DNA of 64,000 bases from CAWFMO01 sp963817065 (GCA_963817065.1 CAWFMO010000002.1:434001-498000); one strand, 5' to 3'; shown: positions 40,241 to 50,395, numbered from the stretch's first letter. The notes: generated from the sequence alone by a model not told the origin. Numbers and translations: made by a program.

Positions 40241-41326
40241 TCACGGTTGCAGTCCGGCCCGCATCGTCAGCGCCCGGCGCACCGAGTCGAGGAACTCGGC
40301 CCGGTCGAGCCGGCCCGAAGCGAGCGCGTCGACGAGGCCATCGCGGCCCTGGACCGCGGTCGCGCAGCTCGAGTAGAGCAGCAGGTCGACGCCCGCGGAG
40401 GCGACGCGGACCGCGACCTCGCGCGGCTCGGCGACCTGGGCACCCTCGGCCTCGAGCGAGTCGGTGATCGTGACCCCGGCGAAGCCGAGCCGCCCGCGCA
40501 GCTCCCCGGTCGCGACCGCGCGCGTCTGCGCCGCCGGCCCGGTTGCCCCGAGCTTCGGGTAGGCGGCGGAGCCGACCATCACCAGCTTGCCCCCGGCGCG
40601 CGAGAAGGCCGCGTAGGGGCTCTCGTCGATTCGCCGCAGCTTCGCCGCCGGGAGGCTGATCCGCGACGCGCGCAGATCGGTGTTGGCGCGGGTCGAGCCG
40701 AGCCCGGGGAAGTGCTTGGCGGTCGCGGCGACGCCGGTCGACTGGAGCCCGGCGGTGAACGCGGCGCCGACGCTCGCGACGCGGGCCGGCCGGGTCGAGA
40801 AGCTGCGGTCCTGCTCGTCGATGAAGCCGCCGCGGCGCTTGACGTCGAGGACCGGGGCGAGGTCGACGTTGACGCCGGCGGCGCGCATCACGCGCCCGAC
40901 CGCGGCGCCCTGGCTGCGCGCGAACGCCGGCCCGCGGCGCCCGATCGTCTCGGCGCTGGCCCGCGGCGCGCCGGGGAGCCGGTAGACCTGGCCGCCCTCC
41001 TGGTCGACCGAGATCAGCACCGGCTCCTCGACCGGCTGCCGGCGGGCCGTCGCCTGAAGCTCGGCGGTCATCTTCGCGACCTGGCGCGTCGAACGGATGT
41101 TGCGCGCGAAGAGAATCACGCCGGCGAGCTCACCCTCGGCGATCTCCTGGCGCAGCGTCGCCGGGGCGCTCGTGCCCGGGAAACCGCAGACGATCCGCTG
41201 GCCGGCGAGCTGGCGCGGGGTCAGCGACTCGAGCGGGTCGGGCGGGCTCTGGCTCGCGGTGCGCCCGCCGGTGGCGAGCAGCGTCGCGGCGATCACGGCG
41301 AGCGTCAGGGCGGCGCGGGGGAGCAC
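40241..41326 (-). CDS. Glycoside hydrolase family 3 (NagZ-like) protein, exported, divergent active site
   Basis: The protein has 361 residues. It starts with a hydrophobic signal segment (LTLAVIAATLLATGG, 7-21). The GH3 barrel is shown by LISVDQEGGQVYRLPG (about 104-119), TAKHFPGLGS (about 207-216) and ITDSLEAEG (about 300-308), whose Asp would be the nucleophile. In NagZ enzymes the KHFPGHG loop is followed by Asp-Ser-His, the acid/base; here the loop is KHFPGLGSTRANTDLRAS with no His, so hydrolysis by the usual dyad is doubtful. It may act on peptidoglycan or bind it. It is divergent from bioB with 85 bp between starts. Confidence 0.85.
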   Translation of the reverse strand: MLPRAALTLAVIAATLLATGGRTASQSPPDPLESLTPRQLAGQRIVCGFPGTSAPATLRQEIAEGELAGVILFARNIRSTRQVAKMTAELQATARRQPVEEPVLISVDQEGGQVYRLPGAPRASAETIGRRGPAFARSQGAAVGRVMRAAGVNVDLAPVLDVKRRGGFIDEQDRSFSTRPARVASVGAAFTAGLQSTGVAATAKHFPGLGSTRANTDLRASRISLPAAKLRRIDESPYAAFSRAGGKLVMVGSAAYPKLGATGPAAQTRAVATGELRGRLGFAGVTITDSLEAEGAQVAEPREVAVRVASAGVDLLLYSSCATAVQGRDGLVDALASGRLDRAEFLDSVRRALTMRAGLQP

Positions 41327-41411
41327 GGGCCGTTTCTAGCAAGGGGCGAGGCGGGCGACGCGTCCGGGGCGGTTCTTAGCCTGCCTGGCAACCCATGGGG
41401 AAGGAGCCCGC

Positions 41412-42571
41412 ATGCCGCCGCTGATCAGCTTCGACGAAGCACTCGCATATGGCGAGCTCACCGAGCGCGAGGACATCACCGCGCTGGTCGAGCGCGCCTG
41501 GGAGGTGCGGGTCGACAACTTCGGCGACTCGACCGACATGTGCAGCCTCGTCAACGCGAAGTCGGGCGGCTGCGCCGAGGACTGCGGGTTCTGCGCCCAG
41601 TCGCGCTACGCCGAGGCAGACACGCCGATGCACGCGATGATGGAGCCCGAGCAGATCCTCGAGCACGCGAAGGCCGCCGAAGCGGCGGGAGCGCACCGCT
41701 TCTGCATGGTCACCCAGGGCCAGGGGCTCTCGAAGCGCGACTTCGCCAAGATCGTGGAGGGCGCGAAGCTCGTCTCCGAGCACACCAACCTCAAGCGCTG
41801 CGCATCGATCGGCCACATGTCGGTCGACCGCGCCAAGACGCTCAAGGAGGCCGGGATCCAGCGCGTCCACCACAACGTCGAGACCTCGCGCTCCTACTAC
41901 CCCGAGGTCACGAGCACGGTCCAGTACGAGGGCCGGGTGCGGACGATCGACGCGGTCAAGGAGGCCGGGCTCGAGACCTGCGTCGGCGGGATCCTCAACC
42001 TCGGCGAGAGCCGGCGCCAGCGGGTCGAGATGGCGTTCGAGCTCGCGGAGATGAACCCGACCTCGGTTCCGATCAACCTGCTCAACCCGCGCTCGGGGAC
42101 CAAGTTCGGCGACCGCCCGATGATGGATCCCTGGGACGTCGTCAAGTGGGTCGCGATCTTCAGGCTGATCCTTCCCGACGCCCTGTTCAGGCTCTGCGGC
42201 GGGCGGGTCGAGAACCTCCAGGACCTGCAGCCGCTCGCGGTCAAGGCGGGGATCAACGGGGTGATGATGGGCAACTTCCTGACCACGCTCGGGGTCGAGC
42301 CCGAGGACGATCGCGCCTCGTTCGAGGAGCTCGGGCTGAACGTCCAGCGTCAGGAGGACAACGGCGCCAACCCGCGGCCCGACAACCGCTCGGGCTGGCT
42401 CGAGGGCGAGACCCCGCAGACGCCGATCGACGAGCTGATCGACAAGCAGGCGGACGCGAACTTCTGGGACCCCTCGACGCAGCTGCGGGTGGTGAAGAAG
42501 AAGGGGAAGGTGCCCGCCTACCCGTCCGAGCGCCGCGACGAGGAACCCCAGCCCGCCGGCTGGGGGGACTG

Positions 42572-42572
<1 letters not shown>
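41412..42572 (+). CDS. bioB: Biotin synthase
   Basis: The 386-residue radical-SAM enzyme has the cluster motif GCAEDCGFCAQS (about 55-66) for the [4Fe-4S] site. MVTQGQGLSKRDF and NVETSRSYYPEV are BioB blocks, as is NLLNPRSGTKFGD (about 218-230). Cysteines that bind the [2Fe-2S] sulfur donor are in RCASIGHM and ETCVGGI, and Arg in RLCGGRVENL. It inserts sulfur into dethiobiotin. It is 40 residues longer than the E. coli enzyme, owing to a hydrophilic C-terminal tail after about 325. Start ATG 41412 with AAGGAG 7 bp upstream. It is the first gene of bioB-bioF-bioD. Confidence 0.97.
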
Positions 42573-43767
<1,195 letters not shown>

Positions 43768-43771
<4 letters not shown>

Positions 43772-44421
43772 CCCCGGGCGTCTTCGTCACCGGGACGGGG
43801 ACGGAGGTCGGGAAGACGGTCGTCGCGGCGGCGATCGCGCGGACCTACGCCGCGGCGGGACGGAGCGTCACGGTCTTCAAGCCGGCGCTCAGCGGGCTCG
43901 ACGAGCCCGGAGAGCCCGACCACGAGCTGCTGCGCCGCGCCGCCGGCTCGAGCCAGAGCGACCACGAGATCGCGCCCTACCGCTACGGCCCCCCGGTCTC
44001 CCCCCACCTCGCCGCCGAGCTCGCGGGGGAGCCGATCGACCCGGAACGGCTGCGCGGCGCGGCCGCGGCGGCCGGCGCCGGCGCCGATCGTCTCGTCTGC
44101 GAGGGGGTCGGCGGGCTGCTCGTCCCGCTCACCAGCGACTACCTCGTTCGCGACCTCGCCCGCGACCTCGCGCTGCCGCTCGTGATCGCCGCCGGGCCGG
44201 GGCTGGGGACGATCAGCCACACGCTGCTGACGCTCGAGGCCGCCCGGGCGGCCGGCCTCGGGGTCGCCGCGGTCGTGCTCACACCGTGGCCCCTTGAGCC
44301 CGGCGCAATCGAGTCGAGCAACCGCGAAACGATCGCCGAGCTCGGCGCGGTCGACGTCCGCACCCTCCCACCGCTCGACCTCGAGCGCCCGGGGGACTGG
44401 CCGGCGCTGGAGATCGGCTAG
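43768..44421 (+). CDS. bioD: Dethiobiotin synthetase
   Basis: The protein has 217 residues from TTG 43768, which overlaps the bioF stop as TTGA. The P-loop is GTGTEVGKT (about 7-15), with FKPALSGL (about 34-41) as the substrate-lysine region (usually KPxxTG) and VCEGVGGLLVPLT (about 110-122), whose Glu binds Mg-ATP. It closes the ureido ring of 7,8-diaminopelargonic acid with CO2 and ATP. The pathway gene bioA is not next but 2.1 kb further on, across a convergent MFS gene. The stop shares the palindrome CTAG with the MFS stop. Confidence 0.95.
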
Positions 44422-45908
44422 CCGACCTCGGCCGCCGCGGCGGGCCCCGAAGGCTCGTGACGCGCGTCGGTGGGGCGCGAGGACGACGCGCCGCGGACCA
44501 GAACCACCGCGACCAGCAGGCCGAGGGCCGCGACGCCGGCCGAGAGCAGCATCGCGCTCGAGAGCGCATCGACGAAGACAGCCTTCGCCGCATCCGGGGC
44601 GTCCTGGAGCTCCCCGGGGTCGAAGCCGCTGCCGAGCTGCGACTGGAAGATCGCGCCGGTCGCGGCGACGCCTACGGTGCCGCCGATCATTCGCGACATC
44701 TGGAGCACGCCCGATGCGGCGCCGGCCTTCTCGACCCGGACCGCGTTCATCGCCGCGGTCGACATCGGCGACATCACGAGCGCGATCCCGGCGCCCATGA
44801 GCAGGAAGGGGGCGAGCAGGCCGCTGTAGGTCGTCTCGACGTCGATGGTCGAGAACAGGAACATCGCCACGCTCAGCGTCGCGAGCCCGACGCTCATCGG
44901 CCAGGCGGGCCCGATCCGGTCGGCGAGCCGTCCGGCGAGCGGAGCCACCGCCGCGATCACGAGCGTCGTCGGCAGGAACCTGATCCCCGCCTCGAGCGCG
45001 CCGTAGCCGAGAACGTCCTGGAGGTAGATCGCCATGAAGAAGAACGCGCCCAGCATCGCGAACGTGACGATGAACGCGACCAGGTTCGAGCCGATGAACT
45101 GGCGGGTCTTGAAAAGGCCGAACTCGAGCATCGGCGCCGGCGAGCGGATCTCGATCGCGACGAAGGCCGCGAGCGCGAGCGCGCCGCCCGCGAACAGGGC
45201 GACGATCCGGGTCGAGTCCCAGCCCCAGCTGTTGCCCTCGATCAGCGCCAGGACGATCGCGGTCAACCCCGCGGTCAGAGCGATGACGCCCGGGTAGTCG
45301 ACCCGCCGGTCGACGCTGTCGTCGCGCGACTCGCGGACGGCGAACAGCGTCGCGGCGACCGCGCCGGCGGCGACCGGAAGGTTGATGAAGAAGATCGCGC
45401 GCCAGCTCACGTACTCGGTCAGCGCGCCGCCGACGACCGGGCCGATCGAGAGCGCCAGCGCCGAAACCCCGGCCCAGGTGCCGATCGCCTTGCCGCGCTC
45501 GTGGGCGGGGAACGCGTGGGTGACGATCGAGAGCGTCGCCGGCATCATCAGCGCCGCGCCGATGCCCTGGATCGCACGCGAGCCGATCAGCATCTCGGCG
45601 TTCTGGGCGAGGCCCGCAGTGGCGGACGTGAGCGCGAAGATCACGACCCCGGCGAGGAACATGCGCCGGCGGCCGAAGATGTCTCCGAGCCTGCCGCCGG
45701 TCGCGATCAGGACCGCGAAGGTCAGCGTGTAGCCGTTGATGATCCACTCGAGCTCGCCGATCCGCGCGTCGAGGTCGCGCTGGATCGACGGCAGCGCGAC
45801 GTTGACGACCGTGTTGTCGAGCATGACCATGAACAGCGCGAAGCACATCGCCCCGAGCGTCCACCACTTGCGGTTGTCGTCGGTGATCAGGTGCCGGTAG
45901 CGGGTCAT
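44418..45908 (-). CDS. MFS transporter, DHA2 (EmrB/QacA) family
   Basis: The 496-residue protein starts at ATG 45908 and is coupled to the MarR stop (ATGA). About 14 helices; WTLGAMCFALFMVMLDNTVVN (helix 1, about 16-36; has the DxT-V-V-N motif of this family), TGGRLGDIFGRRR (motif A, about 69-81) and GSRAIQGIGAALMMPA (motif C, about 107-122). DHA2 carriers export lipophilic drugs or dyes in exchange for protons. Regulation by the neighbouring MarR protein is very likely. An export function related to biotin or its precursors cannot be excluded because it lies inside the bio cluster. Confidence 0.92.
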   Translation of the reverse strand: MTRYRHLITDDNRKWWTLGAMCFALFMVMLDNTVVNVALPSIQRDLDARIGELEWIINGYTLTFAVLIATGGRLGDIFGRRRMFLAGVVIFALTSATAGLAQNAEMLIGSRAIQGIGAALMMPATLSIVTHAFPAHERGKAIGTWAGVSALALSIGPVVGGALTEYVSWRAIFFINLPVAAGAVAATLFAVRESRDDSVDRRVDYPGVIALTAGLTAIVLALIEGNSWGWDSTRIVALFAGGALALAAFVAIEIRSPAPMLEFGLFKTRQFIGSNLVAFIVTFAMLGAFFFMAIYLQDVLGYGALEAGIRFLPTTLVIAAVAPLAGRLADRIGPAWPMSVGLATLSVAMFLFSTIDVETTYSGLLAPFLLMGAGIALVMSPMSTAAMNAVRVEKAGAASGVLQMSRMIGGTVGVAATGAIFQSQLGSGFDPGELQDAPDAAKAVFVDALSSAMLLSAGVAALGLLVAVVLVRGASSSRPTDARHEPSGPAAAAEVG

Positions 45909-46432
45909 CGGCGAATCCTCCGGGCGTGGGCCTTGTAGGCGCCGGCGATCTCCTCGCGCTCGAGCAGGACCTCGACCGCGGACTCGAGCTTGCGGCGCTC
46001 GGTGCCGTTGAGGCCGGTGACGAAGCGCTCGAGCCCGGCGATCCGGGTCGCGAAGATGCGGCCGGCGAGCTCGCGCCCCGGCGAGGTCAGCGAGACGCGC
46101 CGCACGCGGCGGTCGTCGGAGTCCTCGAGCCTGGTCACGAGGCCCCGCTTGACGAGGCTCTCGACCGCGCGGCTCGCCGAGGCGACCGAGACGTCGAGGC
46201 GCTCGGCGATCAGCTTCACCGGCGCCGGCTCCTCCTCGCCGGCCACGGTCAGCATCGCCTTCATCTGAACGAAGGTCAGGCCGCTCTCGTCGAGCGCGCG
46301 CATGAACTCGCCGCCGCCGCTGCCGAGGATGTACATCATCACCGCGCCGAAGCGGATCGCGAGGTCGCGGTCCTTGGCCGGGACCTTCGCGGATGCTGTC
46401 TCCTGCTTCGCGGTTGCTGACGCTGCTTCCAT
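45905..46432 (-). CDS. MarR family transcriptional regulator
   Basis: The protein has 175 residues from ATG 46432 (a TTG at 46474 in the same frame would lie within the operator and is less likely). The winged helix is shown by LTFVQMKAMLTVAGEEEPAP (about 54-73), VKLIAERLDVSVASASRAVESL (in two parts) and the wing TRLEDSDDRRVRRVSLTSPG (about 105-124). It likely binds the repeated GCAAT half-sites 46436-46474 next to its start and represses itself and the MFS exporter; the divergent bioA promoter is within the same 100 bp. Confidence 0.93.
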   Translation of the reverse strand: MEAASATAKQETASAKVPAKDRDLAIRFGAVMMYILGSGGGEFMRALDESGLTFVQMKAMLTVAGEEEPAPVKLIAERLDVSVASASRAVESLVKRGLVTRLEDSDDRRVRRVSLTSPGRELAGRIFATRIAGLERFVTGLNGTERRKLESAVEVLLEREEIAGAYKAHARRIRR

Positions 46433-46435
46433 CGA

Positions 46436-46474
46436 TGCAATGATTGCAGATCCGCAATCTTTGCTCGATCGCAA
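46436..46474. promoter_or_regulatory. Clustered MarR-type operator half-sites
   Basis: Four inverted or paired GCAA/TTGC half-sites lie in 39 bp. TGCAAT and ATTGCA (46436-46441 and 46443-46448) are mirrored about one base. TTGC-N6-GCAA occurs at 46444-46457 and again at 46461-46474, 17 bp apart. The repeated spacing suggests two MarR dimers on successive helical faces. The cluster is between marR and bioA. Confidence 0.82.
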
Positions 46475-46531
46475 CGTCTACACGTCGACGGGCGTTCCGG
46501 CCGGAGCGAGGCCTATTTTTCGAGCCACGAG

Positions 46532-47851
46532 ATGGGGACTAGTTTGGGTCAATTGGATCATCGCCACCTGTGGCACCCGTTCACCCAGCAGCGCCACTGG
46601 GCCGAGGAGGACCCGCTGATGATCGAGCGGGCGGAGGGCAGCGAGCTGATCGACGCCGAGGGGAATCGCTACCTCGACGGCGTCTCCTCGCTGTGGTGCA
46701 CCGTCCACGGCCACCGCCATCCCGGGATCGACGCCGCTGTCCGCGAGCAGCTCGACCGCGTCGCCCATTCGACGATGCTCGGCCTCTCGCACCCCGCGGC
46801 CGCCGAGCTCGCTTCGCGGCTGGTCGAGATCGCGCCGCCTGGACTGAACCGCGTCTTTTATTCGGACTCCGGCTCGACCGCGGTCGAGATCGCGCTCAAG
46901 ATGGCCTTCCAGCACTGGCAGCAGCGCGGCGGCCAGCACGTCCGCCGGACCTCGTTCGTCTGCCTCGACGACGCCTACCACGGCGACACCGTCGGTTCGG
47001 TCTCGGTCGGGGGCATCGACCTCTTCCACGCCAAGTTCTCCCCCCTCCTGTTCGACTCTCACCGGGTTGAAGCGGGCGACGTCGAGGCCATGGCCCGGGT
47101 CCTCGACCGCCACGAGGAGGAGATCGCGGCCGTGATCGTCGAGCCCCTGGTCCAGGGGGCGGCCGGGATCCTCGTCCATCCCCCGGGCTACCTACGGGCG
47201 GTCCGCGAACTCTGCGACCGGCACGGGGTCTTCCTGATCTGCGACGAGGTCGCGACGGGATTCGGCCGCACGGGGACGATGTTCGCCTGCGAGCAGGAGC
47301 GCGTCGCGCCCGACTTCCTCTGCCTCGCCAAGGGGCTGACCGGCGGCTACATGCCGCTCGCCGCGACGCTCGCGACCGAGCGGGTCTACGAGGGCTTCCT
47401 CGGCGCCCAGGAGGAGTTCCGGACCTTTTTCCACGGCCACACCTACACCGGTAACCCGCTCGCCTGCGCCGCCGCGCTGGCCTCGCTCGACGCGTTCGCC
47501 GAGGAGCGCACCCTGGTCCGGCTGCAGCCGAAGCTGCGCCTGCTCGGCGAGCTGCTCGAGCAGGTCTCCGAGATGTCCGAGGTCGCCGAGGTGCGGCGCT
47601 GCGGGACGATGGTCGGGATCGACCTCGGAGCGCACGACCCGGCCGAGCGGCTCGGCCACCGGGTGACGCTCGAGGCGCGGGCGCGCGGCGTGATCGTGCG
47701 GCCGCTCGGCGACGTGATCGTGCTGATGCCGCCGCTCTCGATCTCCCAGGACGACCTGCGACGGCTCGTGTCGGTGACCGCCGAGGCGATCGCCGCCGCC
47801 TCGCGCCCCGCCGTCGAGCCCGAGCTCGGCGCCCTGGCCCAAGCGGCCTAG
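46532..47851 (+). CDS. bioA: Adenosylmethionine-8-amino-7-oxononanoate aminotransferase
   Basis: The 439-residue fold-type I PLP enzyme begins with HLWHPFTQQRHWAEEDPL (about 11-28), a BioA hallmark whose WHPFT lines the active site. VSSLWCTVHGHRHPGID (about 51-67) and YSDSGSTAVEIALKMAFQ (about 110-127) follow. DEVATGFGRTGTMFACE (about 233-249) and the PLP lysine in CLAKGLTGGYMPLAA (about 262-276) complete the set. It aminates 7-keto-8-aminopelargonate using S-adenosylmethionine. Separate promoter region from bioBFD, facing the MarR gene. An in-frame TTG at 46544 is an alternative start. Confidence 0.96.
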   Translation: MGTSLGQLDHRHLWHPFTQQRHWAEEDPLMIERAEGSELIDAEGNRYLDGVSSLWCTVHGHRHPGIDAAVREQLDRVAHSTMLGLSHPAAAELASRLVEIAPPGLNRVFYSDSGSTAVEIALKMAFQHWQQRGGQHVRRTSFVCLDDAYHGDTVGSVSVGGIDLFHAKFSPLLFDSHRVEAGDVEAMARVLDRHEEEIAAVIVEPLVQGAAGILVHPPGYLRAVRELCDRHGVFLICDEVATGFGRTGTMFACEQERVAPDFLCLAKGLTGGYMPLAATLATERVYEGFLGAQEEFRTFFHGHTYTGNPLACAAALASLDAFAEERTLVRLQPKLRLLGELLEQVSEMSEVAEVRRCGTMVGIDLGAHDPAERLGHRVTLEARARGVIVRPLGDVIVLMPPLSISQDDLRRLVSVTAEAIAAASRPAVEPELGALAQAA

Positions 47852-47873
47852 CCGCAGCCGATAATCCGTTGTG

Positions 47874-48446
47874 ATGAAACGCCGGCGGCGCCGTAGTACG
47901 GGCATGGAGCAGACGATTGCGGCGCCTTCGGCGCAAAGCGTGAGCAAGCCCGATGCGGCCCCGGCCGACCTCGCCTTCGAAGAGCTCTACCGCTCGAGCC
48001 GCGACGACGTCTACTCCTACGCGGCCGGGCTGCTGCGCGACCGCTCCGCCGCCGAGGAGGTCACCGCCAACGCCTTCGAGAAGGCCTACCGGCGGCGCAA
48101 GCAGTTCGACCCCGAGCGCGGCTCCGGCCGCGCCTGGCTGTTCGGGATCGCCCGCAACGCCGCGCTCGACGAGCTGCGGCGGCGCAGGCGCTCGGCGGCG
48201 GTCACCGACGAGGCCATGCTCGGCTCGACGCCCGACCACGGCGAGGCGACGGTTCGCCGCCAGACCGTCGTCGCCGGGCTCGAGACGCTGAGCGCCCGCG
48301 AGCGCGAGCTCGTCGCGCTCAAGTTCTTCGCCGGGCTCGCGAACGCGGAGATCGCCGCGGTCGTCGGGGTCAGCGAGAGCAACGCCGGAACGATGCTGCA
48401 CCGGACGATCGAAAAGCTGAGGAGGGCCTGCGATGAAGCTGACTGA
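47874..48446 (+). CDS. ECF-type RNA polymerase sigma factor
   Basis: The 190-residue protein has a short basic, disordered N-terminus. Sigma region 2 is LAFEELYRSSRDDVYSYAAG (about 33-52) with FEKAYRRRKQF and AWLFGIARNAALDELRRRRR (about 88-107). Region 4 is LSARERELVALKFFAGLANAE (about 140-160) with IAAVVGVSESNAGTMLHR. It directs polymerase to a special promoter set. The start is uncertain (GTG 47871, ATG 47874 or ATG 47904, none with a good ribosome site). It overlaps the DUF4349 gene by 14 bp, so a sigma/anti-sigma-type pair is likely. Confidence 0.92.
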   Translation: MKRRRRRSTGMEQTIAAPSAQSVSKPDAAPADLAFEELYRSSRDDVYSYAAGLLRDRSAAEEVTANAFEKAYRRRKQFDPERGSGRAWLFGIARNAALDELRRRRRSAAVTDEAMLGSTPDHGEATVRRQTVVAGLETLSARERELVALKFFAGLANAEIAAVVGVSESNAGTMLHRTIEKLRRACDEAD

Positions 48447-49509
48447 GAAGCAGATCGCCGACGAGCTGCGCGCGATGCGCCCGCTCCCTGAGCCGGCGTT
48501 CGCCGTCGAGCTCGACCAGAGCGCCGTTGCCCCGCGGCGGCCGAACCCGCTGCGCGAATGGGCGAAGCGGCTTTCGGCGATCCCGCCGCGACGCGCGATC
48601 CCGGTCGGCGCCGCGATCGCCACCTTCGCGGTCGTCGGGGCGGTCGGCGTTTCGCAGATCTCGCGCGACGGCGGACTCGACAGCGGAGGCGGGACGCAGC
48701 TTGAATCGACCGACTCGGCGGGCGACGCCGGTGGCGCCGCCGGCATCGAAGCCGCACCACCGCAGAGCGAGATCGCCCCCGACGAGTCGGTCGTCCCCTC
48801 CCCCCCGATCGCTCGCCCGGACCAGGACCTCGCACCCGGCGCCGCCAAGCGTGAGGTCGAGCGCACGGTCTCGATGACGCTCTCGACCGAGCCCTCCGAG
48901 GTTCCAGAGGTCGCCGACGGCGTCGTCGAGGTCACCGACCGCTACAAGGGCTTCGTCGTCTCCTCGAACGTCAACGAGGGGGCGAACGGCGCCCGCGCCA
49001 CGTTCGATCTGCGGATCCCGACCGCGCGGCTCCAGGACGCCGTCGCCGACCTCTCCGGCCTCGCGCACGTCAAGTCGCGCAACGAGGGCAGCCTCGACAT
49101 CACGGCGCCGACGGTCAGCGCCCGCGAGCGCACCGCCGACGCCGAGGCCGAGATCGACGGCCTGCTCGAGCAGCTCGCGGCCTCCGGCTCGACGACCGAG
49201 AGCGACGCGATCCGCGCCCAGCTCCGCAGCGCCCGCGCCGAGCTCGCCTCGGCCCGGGCCGAGCTTCAGTCGCTGAACCAGCGCGCAGACCTGACCGCGG
49301 TCTCGGTGACCGTGGCCGGCGACGGCGACGGTGGCCCCTGGACGCTCGGCGACGCCGCCGACGACGCGCTCGACGTCCTGCGCGCGATCGCCGGCGCGGC
49401 GCTGATCGCGCTCGCGGTCCTGATCCCCCTGTCTCTGGTCGGGTTCGCGCTCTGGCTCGCGAACCGCGCGGTCACGAGGCGGCGCCGCGACGCCGCCCTC
49501 GACGACTGA
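48433..49509 (+). CDS. DUF4349 membrane protein, putative anti-sigma partner
   Basis: The protein has 358 residues from ATG 48433 with GAGGAGG in front. A cytoplasmic segment of about 55 residues precedes a membrane helix (AIPVGAAIATFAVVGAVGV, about 55-73). A Gly/Ser/Pro-rich linker follows, and then the DUF4349 domain (about 135-295), with RATFDLRIPTARLQDAVADL and a coiled-coil segment of alternating Ala/Glu/Arg (about 235-280). A second helix lies at about 316-342. The topology (cytosolic end, membrane, exported domain) and overlap with the sigma gene fit a sensor or anti-sigma factor; DUF4349 has no proven activity. Confidence 0.85.
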   Translation: MKLTEKQIADELRAMRPLPEPAFAVELDQSAVAPRRPNPLREWAKRLSAIPPRRAIPVGAAIATFAVVGAVGVSQISRDGGLDSGGGTQLESTDSAGDAGGAAGIEAAPPQSEIAPDESVVPSPPIARPDQDLAPGAAKREVERTVSMTLSTEPSEVPEVADGVVEVTDRYKGFVVSSNVNEGANGARATFDLRIPTARLQDAVADLSGLAHVKSRNEGSLDITAPTVSARERTADAEAEIDGLLEQLAASGSTTESDAIRAQLRSARAELASARAELQSLNQRADLTAVSVTVAGDGDGGPWTLGDAADDALDVLRAIAGAALIALAVLIPLSLVGFALWLANRAVTRRRRDAALDD

Positions 49510-49516
49510 ATCCCGC

Positions 49517-49702
49517 CTACTCCTCGTAGGGCTCGAAGTCCGACTTGCGCGCCCCGCAGACGGGGCAGAACCAGTCGTCGGGGATCTCGGTGAAGGCGGT
49601 CCCGGGCGGCACGCCGCCGTCGGGGTCGCCCTCGGCGGGGTCGTAGATGAACCCGCAGGAGGTGCAGACCCAGAGCTGCACTGTCCCGGGTTCGGCCGCC
49701 AT
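49517..49702 (-). CDS. Rubredoxin
   Basis: A 61-residue protein with the two iron-binding knuckles WVCTSCGFIYD (about 11-21) and FCPVCGARK (about 45-53), typical C-x2-C...C-x2-C spacing. YDPAEGDPDGGVPPGTAF (about 20-37) and WFCPVC are conserved in rubredoxins. It shuttles single electrons, often to alkane hydroxylases or to detoxify oxygen. No partner oxidoreductase is nearby. The protein ends DFEPYEE, acidic as usual. It converges on the DUF4349 gene (8 bp). Confidence 0.97.
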   Translation of the reverse strand: MAAEPGTVQLWVCTSCGFIYDPAEGDPDGGVPPGTAFTEIPDDWFCPVCGARKSDFEPYEE

Positions 49703-49761
49703 TCGGGCCGGACCCTAGACCATCGATGCCGGGTTGGTGTGCGGGATATAGGCTGATTCGC

Positions 49762-50394
49762 ATGGGAGAGGAGCGACGCGAGCCGAGCGAGCCGAGGCTC
49801 GCCGCAACGGTGATCCTGCTGCGCCGCGGCGGTAAGCACGCCGACCGCGGGCTCGAGGTGTGCCTCGCGAGGCGCAACCCCGAGGCGAGCTTCATGCCCG
49901 GGGTCTGGGTCTTCCCCGGCGGCGCGGTCGACGAGCCCGACGGCGAGGGCGACGCCGGGATGCGCGCCTGCGCGGCGCGCGAGCTCGCCGAGGAGGTCGG
50001 GGTCGAGATCGACCCCGCCGAGCTCGTCCCCTACTCGCGCTGGATCACGCCGGAGATCGGCTCGGTTCGCTTCGACACCTACTTCTATCTCGGCCTCGCT
50101 CCCGCCCACGCCCCGCCGAAGGCCGACGGCGACGAGACCGTCGACGCCGGCTGGTTCGAGCCCCGCGACGCGCTCGATCGCCACTACCGCGACGAGCTGC
50201 CGCTCGTGTTCCCGACGATCAAGCACCTCGAGTCGCTGCTGCCCTACGCCACCGCCCGCGAGGCGCTCGACGACGCCGCCGGGCGCGAGATCGAGCCCGT
50301 CCTACCGCGGGTCGAAGGCAAGGGCGACGACCGCAGGATCGTGCTCCCGGGGGGCTGGGACGACGTCCCGATGCCAGACGAGCTGAAAGGCTGA
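49762..50394 (+). CDS. NUDIX hydrolase
   Basis: This is a 210-residue protein. Start ATG 49762 is preferred to in-frame upstream codons because homology begins at RLAATVILLRRGG. The NUDIX box reads GGAVDEPDGEGDAGMRACAA (about 55-74) and continues RELAEEVGVEI, so the Glu pair for Mg is present but a few residues are inserted between the Gly-Gly and the helix, as in the NUDT19/CoA-hydrolase-type branch. GWFEPRDAL follows. It likely cleaves a nucleoside diphosphate-linked compound such as a CoA derivative. It is 1 bp from the next gene's start. Confidence 0.9.
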   Translation: MGEERREPSEPRLAATVILLRRGGKHADRGLEVCLARRNPEASFMPGVWVFPGGAVDEPDGEGDAGMRACAARELAEEVGVEIDPAELVPYSRWITPEIGSVRFDTYFYLGLAPAHAPPKADGDETVDAGWFEPRDALDRHYRDELPLVFPTIKHLESLLPYATAREALDDAAGREIEPVLPRVEGKGDDRRIVLPGGWDDVPMPDELKG

Positions 50395-50395
50395 A

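Noticed and set aside
41327..41411. BioQ/BirA-type operator in front of bioB
   Set aside because: I looked for a palindrome in these 85 bp and found none that is convincing.
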